DNA from: Axinella damicornis
Taxonomy: Eukaryota > Porifera > Demospongiae > Axinellida > Axinellidae
DNA: 64,000 nucleotides
NCBI GenBank assembly: GCA_963931865.1
Contig: OZ007511.1
Location: 10,925,396 to 10,989,395 of the forward strand
Reading direction: 5' to 3'
A program made the position numbers and the translations under genes. This document shows positions 22,087 through 32,539 of the stretch, one piece after another. Position 1 is the first letter of the stretch, and every line of letters begins with the position of its first letter. Below the pieces are notes generated by a model. That model had not been told where the DNA came from. It saw only the letters and a list, made by a program, of their open reading frames with translations, and did no database searches.

Positions 22087-25000
22087 TCAGAGGTTGTTGA
22101 CATCCTGTTGGACATGCAGAGGGAGATACCAGCAGAGAGATAGCAGGTCGTGAATATAGATTACATGATTAAAATGCACACAAACACAACCAAACTCTGT
22201 CTTCAACTGGTACAAATCAAGGTTCAAACAACGAAAAAGATCCTTACCAGTGGGTTTCTGCCACAGAAGATGCTGTACTTGTCCAGAGTGGTGCGAAGGC
22301 TCCGGTACGTTGCTCCATCAGTGTCATATTTCTTCCATGTCAGAAAGAGGCGAAAACACCTCATGACGGGATTGTACTTCTCTTTAGGAAACTGCTCGCA
22401 ATAGTTGTAGAACTCACGATCATCAGGAATGTTGAACATTCGAAATGCTTCCCGCATAGGAATTTGCTCCATCAACATGGTGTGGATGTTAGCAGCAAGA
22501 TCTTGTAAGAAGCAATCACCAACTTCTTGACTTGTTGAGTCTTTGGCAAACAATCGATTGATGCATTTCACTTGTATACCATGGTAGGACTCAAAGTGGA
22601 GAGCTTTCTCGAGCTTTAGCTTCTTTCTGCCCGTGGTGTCAAGAATAGACGGCTTGCATTCTCGGACAGCCTTGACAACTTGATCAGCCACACTGTAGAG
22701 TGTTAGCTCACTTGAACTAGGGAGAGGGTAGGTGGACACGTTTGATGGATCAATCAATAGCTCAGTGGTCGAAATCCCAGGACAAAGTTCTTCCCTTGCT
22801 TCCAGGACCTTCGAGATCAGTGAGGCACGAAGTCGGACACATGCCATCTCCTCTCCCTCTGAGCACGACATCAGTAGCAGCACCACACGGTTCTGTTCTG
22901 ATACTTCTACAATGGTTTCAACACCATCCTGATCCAACCACTGAATTCCATTCTTCCAAATAGCACACCTTCTTCTCAGCACAGGTGAGGCTCTGTCCTG
23001 CTGGGAGGTGTCCGGGACCAGGGCAAAGGAGAAGGCCAGGCGAAGAAGCAACACCTGCAGAAACCATGGGGTGAGGTACTGCCCTTCTGTGGAGCACTGC
23101 AGACACCAGCCACACTGGTACTCGCCAAGACCACTGCTCTGCCAGACATCTGTGGGACGCTCCACTCGAACTAGAGCTGGGAAGAAGAAGTAGCTCTCCA
23201 AGGATTCATCACCTGTGGTAATGGCTGTAGCACTGTCCCTGGAGGGGTCATTGTCAGCTATCAGTGAGAGGGTGAAGGAGTCATTGATCTTGTGACAAAA
23301 CTCGAACAGAGTCAGAACACTCAAGATCATGTCAGTGCTATATTTCTTAGCAAATACATTAGCAACTTTGGACTTTGGCACAACTCCAGTACTGGTAGCT
23401 ATGTCGTGATGGTGCTTGAAATTGTCTGGAGCAAAAATGGTGCCATTGATCTCAGAGAGCAGAGCTTGTTTGTCAATGATCACCCACCCTGCAACAAACT
23501 CTCTCTTGTTGGGTAGGTAGAGCAGGTGTCCACCATCACTCAGGCTGCTCAGTAATGGAGACAGTAAGCTTCGTTCAGTTGGTAGAAGAGCATCATCTTC
23601 TGCTGTAATGTGGGTACAAAGTTCCTCAACACTGCAGGCAACTTTTGTGAGCTTAGTGCTAATGAAAGCATGTAACAAGTGAGGGTAGATAATTTCTTTC
23701 CGTTCCAAGGCTTTTGCTTCTCTCAGTGCTGTACAGCTGGATTCAATCATGTCACAGATTATATCTAACCCACTAGAAGCCAGTTTGCGACAGTCTAGAG
23801 CTGCAAATCCTACAAAATACCGGGGACAGCTAGAGGGGATGCAAGCTTTCTTGATGTTCAACCACTTTTGGTCAACATTTTCCCCAGCTTCTTTCACCTT
23901 GTCTGCCCAGCTGCCTATGACCATCAGATGGGCTGTGGCCTTCACTCTGCTGCAGCAGTTCTCAATAAATGAGATCCAGTATTGCAGTGTCTGAATCACG
24001 TCAGCCTCACTCTCACTGAGTTTGACTACTACTATGAAGATGGCAGCTGAAGAAGACATCAGATTCCCTACCAGTGCATCGTGGCTGGAGTAGTACTCAA
24101 ACTGGCCTGCTAGGTCATAAACAGTAACAGTGCCTGAACTCCTGCTTTGAATGGTGACTATACTGATACCAGCAGTTTTCGTTTCCACACCAGACACATT
24201 TCTAAACTGGCCAGCAAATGTTCCAAACCAACTAGTGACCTTGTTCTCAATGACCTTCACCAGGGTACTCTTACCGGCAGATGGATTGCCAAAGACAAAG
24301 ATCTTTGTAGCAGATGGTATATCGTTGCTCAAGCCAGTGACACTAGCAAGCAATTTTGCTATTGTATAGTTACTAGAACATTGCAATGGTGTTTCATTGC
24401 TAGCATTCCTAAACCATGGATCTGCTCTCCCAGAGGCTAACAGAAATCGCACTACATCTGTACTGTTACAGATGCAAGCCATGTGCAGTGGAGTATTACC
24501 ATCCTTATTCTGACAGGCTGTACTGCAGCCCCGTTCACTAACAAGGTACCTCACAATGTCCCCATGTCCCTTACGACAAGCCTCATGCAGTAGAGTATCA
24601 CCATACATGTCCCTACTCTCTGGATCACAGTGGCACTGCTCCACCAACCTCCTGGTCACATCCAGCCAGCCATGGTGACAGGAGTAGTGTAGCAGAATTC
24701 TACTATGTTCGTTACAAGCAGTGCTACAATCTTGTGCAGTAAGGAGGATTTCAACAACAGCTAGACGTCCGTCCCTACAAGCCTCAAGCAGTGGAGTATC
24801 ACCAAACATATACTTGTTTTGACAGGCTGTCCTGCACCCCCGTTCACTAACAAGGTATCTGACAATGTCTACATAACCCCCACGACAAGCCTCATGCAGT
24901 GGAGTATCAACATTCTTGTCCCTACTCTCTGGATTGCAGCGGTACTGCTCCACCAACCTCCTGGTCACATCCAGCCAGCCATGATGGCAGGTGTAGTGTA

Positions 25001-25727
25001 GCAGAATTTGACTATGTTTACTACAAGCAGTGATACAATCTTGTGCAGTAAGGAGGATTTCAACAACATCTAGCCATCCAGCCTTACAAGCTTCATGCAG
25101 TGGAGTATTACCATCCTTATTCTGACAGGCTGTACTGCACCCCCGTTCACTAACAAGGTATCTCACAATGTCCACATGACCATTACCACAAGCCTCATGC
25201 AGTGGAGTATCACCAGCCTTGTCCCTACACTCTGGATGACAGTGGTACTTCTCTACCAGCTTCCTGGTAACATCCAGCCAGCCGTGGCGGCAGGGGTAGT
25301 GTAGCAGAATTTGACTACGTTTACTACAAGCAGTGCTACAATCTTTTGCAGTAAGGAGAAATTCAACAACATCTAGCCGTCCAGTCTTACAAGCTTCATG
25401 AAGTGGAGTATTACCATCCTTATTCTGACAGGCTGTACTGCACCCCCGTTCACTAACAAGGTACCTCACAATGTCAACATGTCCCTCACGACAAGCCTTG
25501 TGCAGTGGAGTATCACCATGCCAGTCCCTACTCTCTGGATGACAGTGGTACCGCTCCACCAACTTCTTGGTCACGTCCAGCCAGCCATGGAGGCAGGAGT
25601 AGTGGAGGAGAGTTCTCTCAGACCACCTACTTCTAACGTGTTCTGGATTCTTGACTCGAGGCAGCAGTCTCAATACTTCAACTACATCTCCCAACGCACA
25701 AGCGCGTACTATCTCGTCGGCAGACAT
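22087..25727 (-). CDS. Ankyrin-repeat Roc–COR GTPase with death-like C-terminus (copy M, 4 ankyrin units)
   Basis: The main exon 25,727→22,248 is exactly 1160 codons and begins MSADEIVRACALGD. A GTAAGG donor joins to the five-codon last exon 22,104→22,087 (DVNNL, stop) across an intron of about 140 bp, giving about 1165 residues. Four supra-units of three ankyrin repeats occupy roughly residues 40–450. The P-loop GNPSAGKST is near residue 480, with VYDLAGQ and GSWADK following, then the COR-like region and the death-like tail ending CGRNPL. It lacks four of the eight ankyrin units of copy A; outside the ankyrin array it is collinear with it. The reading frame is intact, so the gene is probably functional. 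The biochemical role is inferred from ROCO-family architecture; ligand and partners are unknown. Confidence 0.88.
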
Positions 25728-26408
25728 GGCTATTTAGACCCAAATTTGCCTTCCGCATTCCTGTACAATGAGTGCGTGAGCGGGGCTCAAATTAATTGGT
25801 GCAGTCCTTCTTCTTCTTTCTAGCCTCCACTCATGGGAGAGTTGCCCGTACACAGGCCTATGGTAGGGTCTGCAATGGGAAAAATGAAAGTCTGCAAATC
25901 TGGCCATCAACTGCAGTTACATACTACACTATATGACAGAAATGCAGCTGTACCTTCAGATCCCAGATATCGTGACTGTTAGCTCTGCAATGGATAGTTC
26001 AAGTTAGGTCAAAGGTCGAAGGTCAAGGTGTGCTCTAATAAAACGCATTTTTCAAACTGCCGGTAGCAGGTGCAGAGAGTTGTTCAGTTTGTGCTTTCTC
26101 GGTGAAGTCCTAACAGTCCTCGCAGTATCCCAGATTGGAGAAAAACCCTCACAGGTGAGTGTTTTAGGACCACCAACATAAAATGGGGAAAGCATAATCA
26201 CGATTTGCTGGAAGTGATGTTGAAGTGGCAACTGCCTCATAGGATTTTCTGAAAGTACTAAGCCCAAGGAGTTCATGTATGATATTGATATTTTAGGCGA
26301 AGTTCTCATTGTTAGCCATCTGGCTGGGAAGGCTCAAGTTTCAATTAGTGTACACATCCCATAAATGTAGTGTTGAGTGTTATGCAGTTGACTGTACTTG
26401 CATTGTAG

Positions 26409-26517
26409 GCATCAAGAGGAAGATTCTGAGCTGAGATTGGCAGTTGAGACTGCTGAAGACAGAGACACCAGAGTGGAGAGACTGAGAGCAGCTCAACAGG
26501 ACAGATTTGCAGTACCC
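26409..26517 (+). CDS. Transposon-internal coding fragment, ETAEDRDTRVERLRAAQQ-type
   Basis: After an acceptor-like CATTGTAG, the plus strand reads HQEEDSELRLAVETAEDRD and then RVERLRAAQQDRF. Charged heptad-like stretches of the ET-E-R-xxR-xxRLR type recur in proteins encoded by invertebrate mobile elements. No start codon in a good context or continuation is seen. It may be an exon of a second, opposite-strand gene of the transposon, or a relic. Confidence 0.4.
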
Positions 26518-26649
26518 ACTACAACTTGCTCACGCTCGCCCCACAATGCACTGCATTCCCCTAGTATAGCCTATAGGAGATCCTATTTTCAATTCCATTG
26601 TAAAAATTTCAGATACAAGTTTACACTCGGCATACGCTCACAAATTAAA

Positions 26650-29600
26650 CTATAAGGCTATAACTAAGTCTCCAAGAATTAGATCAAGAATGATATCAAA
26701 GTTACATGTGTCCTCTTCACCATCGTAGGCAATTTCGAAAAATTTCGTACAGGGGTCGTAACCAACTATAGAACCACAATACCACTCGGCCTCATGTGTG
26801 TCTTCGTGCTCGAACTTGTGTTCAACACACTTGCCAATGATACTTGTAGGCTCCCTTGAAATGGAAGTTACAGTTGGTGGCAAATCACTTGCATCGATAT
26901 AGTCGGCCAACTCTTGAACAATAACATCAACTGGACGTTGTGACCTAGAGTGAGTGAATGTGATGGTTATCTTCCTGTCGAGTACTTTCTTCCAAATGTT
27001 TATTTGGCTCCTGAGCAGCGAAAGTTTCTCTTGCTTCTTCTTGGCAGTGCTTATTGTCTTGTGTTCTATATCACTTACAGCTTTGAGTAATTCATTGCTT
27101 GATGTTATCAAGTGTAGGGATAAAAGTTTCTCTCTCTCTTGTTGAGCCCTCTTCTTCAGTGCCTGTCTTCTTATGTGAGCTTGCTTCATTTTTTCTCTTC
27201 TCTGGTTACTGTTCTTCAGATCTTCCTCTTTACTTTCCTTGGATACTTCAGCTCTCCATCTCACTGCTAACTCTACCACCTTATCCTGCTCCGTGCTTGA
27301 CAGATCCTGTAGCCATTGGATCGTTTTGTTTTTCTTTACTTGGATCATATTGGAGCGGGTCAATTGATGCATGTTTGGTATTGCACTGCTCAAGTAGTCA
27401 TTGAGTCCAAGTAGAGATTCACACAAGTCGTTAGTGGGTTTCAGCTTTGTCATGATCTCTCTCACATGAGGGTTGGGATTCCAGTATAACCCACCAGGTA
27501 GGTAATCCTTGGCATACTCACACAACTTTGTCTCCATTGCAGCTGCCCCCGACACAATAAGAGGATACAACAGCTCCTGGTCCCATGTCTCTGACCTCAT
27601 CAAGTACTTGTAAGCTGGCTTCAACTTTTCATGTAGGCGATGGTTCACACGAGCATCATCTCCATACAACCTTCTCTCCGAACGGAACACTTGATACTGA
27701 CTGTCCAAAATAGTGTCCGGATGTTGTTGTATTTCACGCAAGAAAGTGAGCAACTCAAGGTAGTGATACGTCATATCAAGAGCAGATTTATTGAGAGTGG
27801 TCGATTTGGCTAAAGCCATTAGGTCGGAGTACACGTGGTAGAACATTAGTCCATCTACCTTTAGATGTGCCAGTTCCTCATTGTTCTTGAGTTTAGCATA
27901 GACGTCTCTTTCCAACCGATTTCCGTCACTTTTCCCGGTGTACTCGAGGAATCGTATCACTGCATCCTTCAGAAAGAAGAGCCTTGATGCGTTACAGGCT
28001 GTCACAAAATAGCGACTCCCTACTTGCCGTTCAAGGGTTGTATTTCTGCAAGCACTGTAGAAGGCTAATTCATCCTCACTCAGTGTAGTATCAGCTACCA
28101 TTATGTCCAGATAGTCAGGGAATTCAAGAACACCAGAGCCATACTCTGGTGTACCATGTTTGCCAATAAGCTTACAGCACTCATGTACAAGCACATCTGC
28201 TGGGTGGTACTCTCTGCCACTACAAGACTCCTTGTCCCGTGCACTAACCTCTTTGGTTGCAGAAAGAAATGCCTTCCGTAGGTTAGTTCCCAGATGCATT
28301 GCACAGAAATTCTCCAAAATCTCAAGGGCATCATCCGCAGATGTTTGTCCAAACCTCTTGATATCGGCTTGTTTACACTCTTCCATTAACCTGTTAAATC
28401 GTTTCTGTGTGGCTGCACTGTCAGATGTCGAGGATGAAACCAAAGACCAGTTGATGGCATCAGCATTAGGTAGCCCCAGAGAATGTGCCATTTCCCTCAG
28501 CTTAGTCAGTTCCTTCGATACATCCTCAATGATGGTATCAGCAGAGCCATCAGGTAAGTCATTAACTGATATTACCATTCCATTTATAGCAAGGCTTCCA
28601 AGCTTTTTTTGGTGCAAAGTCGTCCCATCAGTGTTTAGGTGCAGTTTGGCTTGTTTAGTCAGAACAGATGCCTTGTGTGCCATACTGAGGGTTGCAAGCT
28701 CTTCTCTGCGCATGTACCCTGCACATCGGTCCTTAGGCAGCTCTAAATGCTTGGTATCCAAATTTGGAAAAAAACATTTAAGAACAGCTTTGATGATCTT
28801 GCAAATCTTTGATGGAGGAATTTGGTCAGAGAGCAAGCTATAGTAGAGCTTGCGAATGGCAGGAGAATAAACTCTTTCTCCTGACTTGGAAGTGAAGCAG
28901 AATGACGTGTTTGAGACATCAATGGAGATAGAGGTGGCACCTGACAAAACAGATAGCTCTTTCTCAACAGCGGCAAGTGTATCAGACAACTTGAAATTGA
29001 CTTCTTCAACCTCTTCAAACACTGTTTCAAGCTCGTGGTAGTCACAAAGTTTTGAAGTGTAACACTCTTTCAGCCTACCAGCTTGTTTTTGGAGAGCATC
29101 ACGCTGCTTTTCAGCGACATGTTTTGAGTTTGTGATGTCTCTCAGAGCTAGTTTTGTTTTGTCCAGCTCTTTCTTCATTCGCTTGTGATCTGATGTCAAT
29201 TTCTCAACTTGTTGTGTGCAAGATTCGACCTTCGACCTCAGGGTCTTAATTTCGTGCTCTTGCATCCCATAGTTCATTTGTGTATTTCGGGGGAGATTGG
29301 ATTCAACAACTCTATGGATGAAACGGTATGCATTATCGGGACGACAACCTTTCACTTGCAGGTTTCTGTCAATGGCAATGTAGAAGCGCCCTATCACAAT
29401 TTTGGTAGCTCGCTGTGATTTGTGCCATTTCTTCATGAAACAACACAGGTCTTGATAAAAGTCAACATTGGGAATGCCTTTCAAGCTCCACTTGAGAGGG
29501 GTTGCATCGGACGTCTCAACTTGTGTCCAAACCTCCTCTAAGAGACTCTCTGTCAGCCCATAGTTGGTGAGTTCATGGGGAAATTCAACAGAACGACCTG

Positions 29601-30049
29601 TATTAAGAAGGTACAATGTGTAACAACTGCATTCCAGCATAATCACTCAGATCTCACACATACACAACTGATCATGATCATAAGAACTAACCTTTAGAGG
29701 TGTTTCTAATCCTAGGGATCCAATCACGTTTCCGATACGACAAGAGTGGAGAGCCACAAAGTTTTGGTGGAGCAATAAGTGAGGGCCTTGTTGGAGCAGC
29801 AAGACGAGATACAGTGTCATAGAATCGGGCTGGTCGTCCAATGGGCACATGAGAATATCTCTGCCTGACTTTATCACAGAGCAACTCAGGGGCATGTTCC
29901 ATTGACTCATGTTCGGCATCACAAAGTAAATCAATGAGTTCACCGTATGCATATGATGGTGTTTTTCTCACTGCAAATAATAGGCAAGGCACTAGTAACA
30001 ACAGTCAGTGACTATACAACATTTGGGGGTGCTCACCATTTTTGGCCAT
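26650..30049 (-). CDS. Transposon-encoded large protein, candidate DDE-type transposase with Tudor/SPIN-like C-terminus
   Basis: The exons are 30,049→30,037 (MAKN), 29,970→29,692 and 29,597→26,650. The joins are GTGAGC/TTTGCAG and GTTAGT/AATACAG with matching phases, giving about 1079 residues. The product opens with a basic region, then a coiled coil at roughly 220–330 (heptads around KVESCTQQVEKLTSDHKRMK). A central LHLNTDGTTLH is followed by SSSTSDSAATQKRFNRLM and later NDLCESLLGLNDY; these could be RNase H-fold acidic residues. A lysine/arginine-rich helix comes next. The last 70 residues (CVEHKFEHEDT, AEWYCGSIVGYDP, FEIAYDGEEDTC) look like a Tudor/Spindlin-type fold. Placement between long inverted repeats supports a transposase role; catalysis is not proven, and a co-factor role remains possible. 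Confidence 0.7.
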
Positions 30050-30198
30050 TTCAGGGTCAGAACCGAGTCTTAACTCCAGACACAACTCTACAAAAGGATT
30101 CACATACAATTATAAATCCAATTACAATACCTGGTGTCCATTTGATCTGCCATAGGCACATTTATGGGCTGCCTACACTAAATATAACTGAGACCAAG

Positions 30199-30303
30199 GG
30201 ATCTACGTGATTTAGAAACCTGAGGGCCCTGAGCTGTAGCGTCCCGAGCGCAGCGAGAGCGCTACTAAGGGCCCCGAGGGTTTCTAAATCACGTAGTAGA
30301 TCC
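30199..30303. mobile_element. Foldback element with GGATCTACGTGATTTAG ends
   Basis: GGATCTACGTGATTTAGAAA and its complement TTTCTAAATCACGTAG TAGATCC bracket a GC-rich centre. It lies inside the large transposon, upstream of its gene, and its ends resemble those of the foldback at 14,374–14,502. Confidence 0.75.
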
Positions 30304-30654
30304 ATTGGTCGAGTTGCCTAACTGATTTAGAGTGTAGCATTCCAATAAACATGTAAACCTGTAATAATGCTGTAAAACGTTACAAGCAGACATGTTCTCA
30401 TGTACAAATCCTGTTAAATATACAAAACCTGTATGGCCGAGTTTTCTACATGTAGAAACCCGCAATGTGATCACTATGGCACTTAGTAATGGGTAACAGG
30501 CCAATCAGAATACAGCATTTACTTTAGCTATACTCTAATTGAAACTTGACCCTTCCCAGCCAGATGGCTAACAATGAGAACTTCGCCTAAAATATCATAC
30601 ATGAACTCCTTGGGCTTAGTACTTTCAGAAAATCCTATGAGGCAGTTGCCACTT

Positions 30655-30923
30655 CAAGGGGGTGACACTCCCATTGACGCCGTAGTCAGAGCTGCGACCG
30701 GGGTCAAGAAATCTTGACCGTCATTTTTGCTGCTTGACCGCATCGCAAATAGACTCTTGACCGTTTGACTGCGCTGTATTTCAGCCGTTGACCGCTTGAC
30801 CGCCTATAGTATACGGAAGAATGCGTAGCGACTGCAGCCTTTCCTTAGTATACGGGGTCAAGATTCGCTGATAAGCCCGGTCGCAGCTCTGACTACAGCG
30901 TGTATGGGAGTGTCACCCCCTTG
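30655..30923. mobile_element. MITE (269 bp) nested in the right repeat of the large transposon
   Basis: Perfect inverted ends CAAGGGGGTGACACTCCCAT, flanked by the direct repeat CACTT (30,650–30,654 and 30,924–30,928). The left repeat of the host transposon (about 26,225–26,240) is the uninterrupted site. The interior carries several TTGACCG repeats and a CGCAGCTCTGACTAC inner inverted pair. The 5-bp duplication and CA-starting ends fit a hAT-like origin, which is an inference. Confidence 0.9.
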
Positions 30924-31283
30924 CACTTCAACATCACTTCCAGTAAATCGTGATTATGCTTTCCCCATTTTATGTTGGTGGTCCTAAAACACTCACCTGT
31001 GAGGGTTTTCCTCCAATCTGGGATACTGCGAGGACTGTTAGGACTTCACCGAGAAAGCACAAACTGAACAACTCTCTGCACCTGCTACCGGCAGTTTGAA
31101 AAATGCGTTTTATTAGAGCACACCTTGACCTTCGACCTTTGACCTAACTTGAACTATCCATTGCAGAGCTAACAGTCACGATATCTGGGATCTGAAGGTA
31201 CAGCTGCATTTCTGTCATATAGTGTAGTATGTAACTGCAGTTGATGGCCAGATTTGCAGACTTTCATTTTTCCCATTGCAGAC

Positions 31284-31396
31284 CCAAGCGTTCTGCATCG
31301 ACTACCCAAGTGCTCTCAAGGAATCCCGTAGACCCATAGGCTATGGGTCTACGGGATTCCTTGAGAGCACTTGGGTAGTCGATGCAGAACGCTTGG
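31284..31396. repeat. Perfect palindrome, 56-bp arms with 1-nt spacer
   Basis: 31,284–31,339 is the exact reverse complement of 31,341–31,396, with a single G at 31,340. The left arm abuts the right terminus of the large transposon. The right arm ends exactly where the next element starts (CAGGGGCGG at 31,397). The centre contains GGGTCTAC, close to the transposon terminus GGGTCTGC. Confidence 0.97.
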
Positions 31397-31941
31397 CAGG
31401 GGCGGCGGCACGTATTTACAATTGGGGGGGCAAGATAATATTACACGCTGCCGGAGGCAGTGCATAGAGGCGCGTAGCGGCGATCAGTCCGCGCGAAGCG
31501 CGTAAAAAAAATTTCGCCTTCATTTTTCAGCTATCAGGATGGGCTCTCGTGGCACCTTCGTGCTTTTTGCACTGCAAGTTCCAGATGTACGAGGATTGCA
31601 GGTCCCGGGGCCGCCATGTGCTGCTTTCTTGCTCAAATTTCGCTCACGAACGTAATACGTACGTACACGGGTACTGTCTCGTTCCCAAGCCGTTCGGTTT
31701 TAGCTAGCCAGTCGCTGGCTATACGTCGATACTATTAGCTGGACTTGCGCCAGATCAGCAACTCGATTCGCGTACATCGTACGTACACAAGGTTAGCCGA
31801 GTCAGCCTAGTACTAAGTATAGGGCAGCCGTTGGCTGTTTAATAGTAGCTAGCTGCTAGGAGTTAGGGGGGGCGATGCCCCCCCTAAATATTTTTCGGGG
31901 GGGCGCTTGCCCCCCTTGCCCCCCCCGTGCCGCCGCCCCTG
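31397..31941. mobile_element. 545-bp TIR element, CAGGGGCGGCGGCACG ends
   Basis: The termini CAGGGGCGGCGGCACG and CGTGCCGCCGCCCCTG are perfect 16-bp inverted repeats. CTTGG is duplicated on both sides (31,392–31,396 and 31,942–31,946). There is no coding capacity. A partial, opposite-orientation copy lies at 16,735–16,985. Confidence 0.88.
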
Positions 31942-31959
31942 CTTGGGTAGAACGGTCAT

Positions 31960-32215
31960 CGATCCAGCACTTTCCTAGGATGACGTCAGAAAATTCACGT
32001 GGACGTGGCCTCACACGATGGTCAGGGCCTCACAGAGGGAGGGGCGGAGCTGAGCAGACGGCACCTATCTTCTTCAAATGAGGGGCAATGGGAGATGAAG
32101 TGCTCAGCATCCTCCGTAGGAGCACCACAGAGTTTACAGCTGGGATCATTGGGAGGGCCATGCATGCTCCTACACCGGAAGTCTGGCTGCATCTTTTTCC
32201 AGGCCATCACAGTGT
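31960..32215 (-). mobile_element. Non-LTR retrotransposon ORF2 C-terminal fragment
   Basis: The minus strand encodes CKLCGAPTEDAEHFISHCPS preceded by a basic stretch, the C-x2-C-x7-H-x4-C zinc-binding tail common at the end of LINE reverse-transcriptase proteins. There is no reverse-transcriptase core. Confidence 0.65.
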
Positions 32216-32218
32216 GAT

Positions 32219-32539
32219 ATCAGTGTCAAAAATCGATATCCCCGATATGGGATGTGTATGGTGCGCCTTTTGTTATTTCATCACGCGATAAATCATCGTT
32301 TCATCGCGCGATAAAATCATTTCGATTGATAAAGTCATTGCATCGAGCGATGAGTTTTACATCAAGCGCGGCGATGACGAGCGATAACGCGTACTATACG
32401 CGGGGCGTCTTTATTCACTGGACTAAAGTTGCTTGCACAGCCTTCTTTCCTCAAGTCGGTAGAGGTCAAAGATTTATGGGGGGTGATCAGGGTGAGTGTA
32501 CATTTGGCCCAGTTAAAAATCATTACTATTGAATGATGA
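32219..32539. other. No gene; CGCGATAA-rich stretch
   Basis: Around 32,280–32,390, CATCGCGCGATAA-like words repeat irregularly in both orientations. This suggests an old palindromic element. No protein is recognised. Confidence 0.4.

Larger units (their letters stand above)
25866..31285. mobile_element. 5.4-kb DNA transposon with inverted repeats of about 480 bp
   Basis: The left end (25,866–26,348), starting GGGTCTGCAATGGGAAAAA, is matched in reverse complement by 30,535–31,285. The match is near-perfect apart from a nested insertion at 30,655–30,923. Between the repeats lies a three-exon minus-strand gene for a protein of about 1079 residues, plus a small plus-strand coding fragment. The structure is that of an autonomous cut-and-paste element. 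No target-site duplication is evident: the left flank ends CCTATGGTA and the right flank begins AAGCGTTC. The superfamily is not assigned. The two repeats are very similar, implying recent activity or gene conversion. Confidence 0.85.

Noticed and set aside
28160..28843. 227-residue plus-strand frame inside the transposon gene
   Set aside because: It lies wholly antisense to the well-supported 982-codon exon and shows no recognisable motif.
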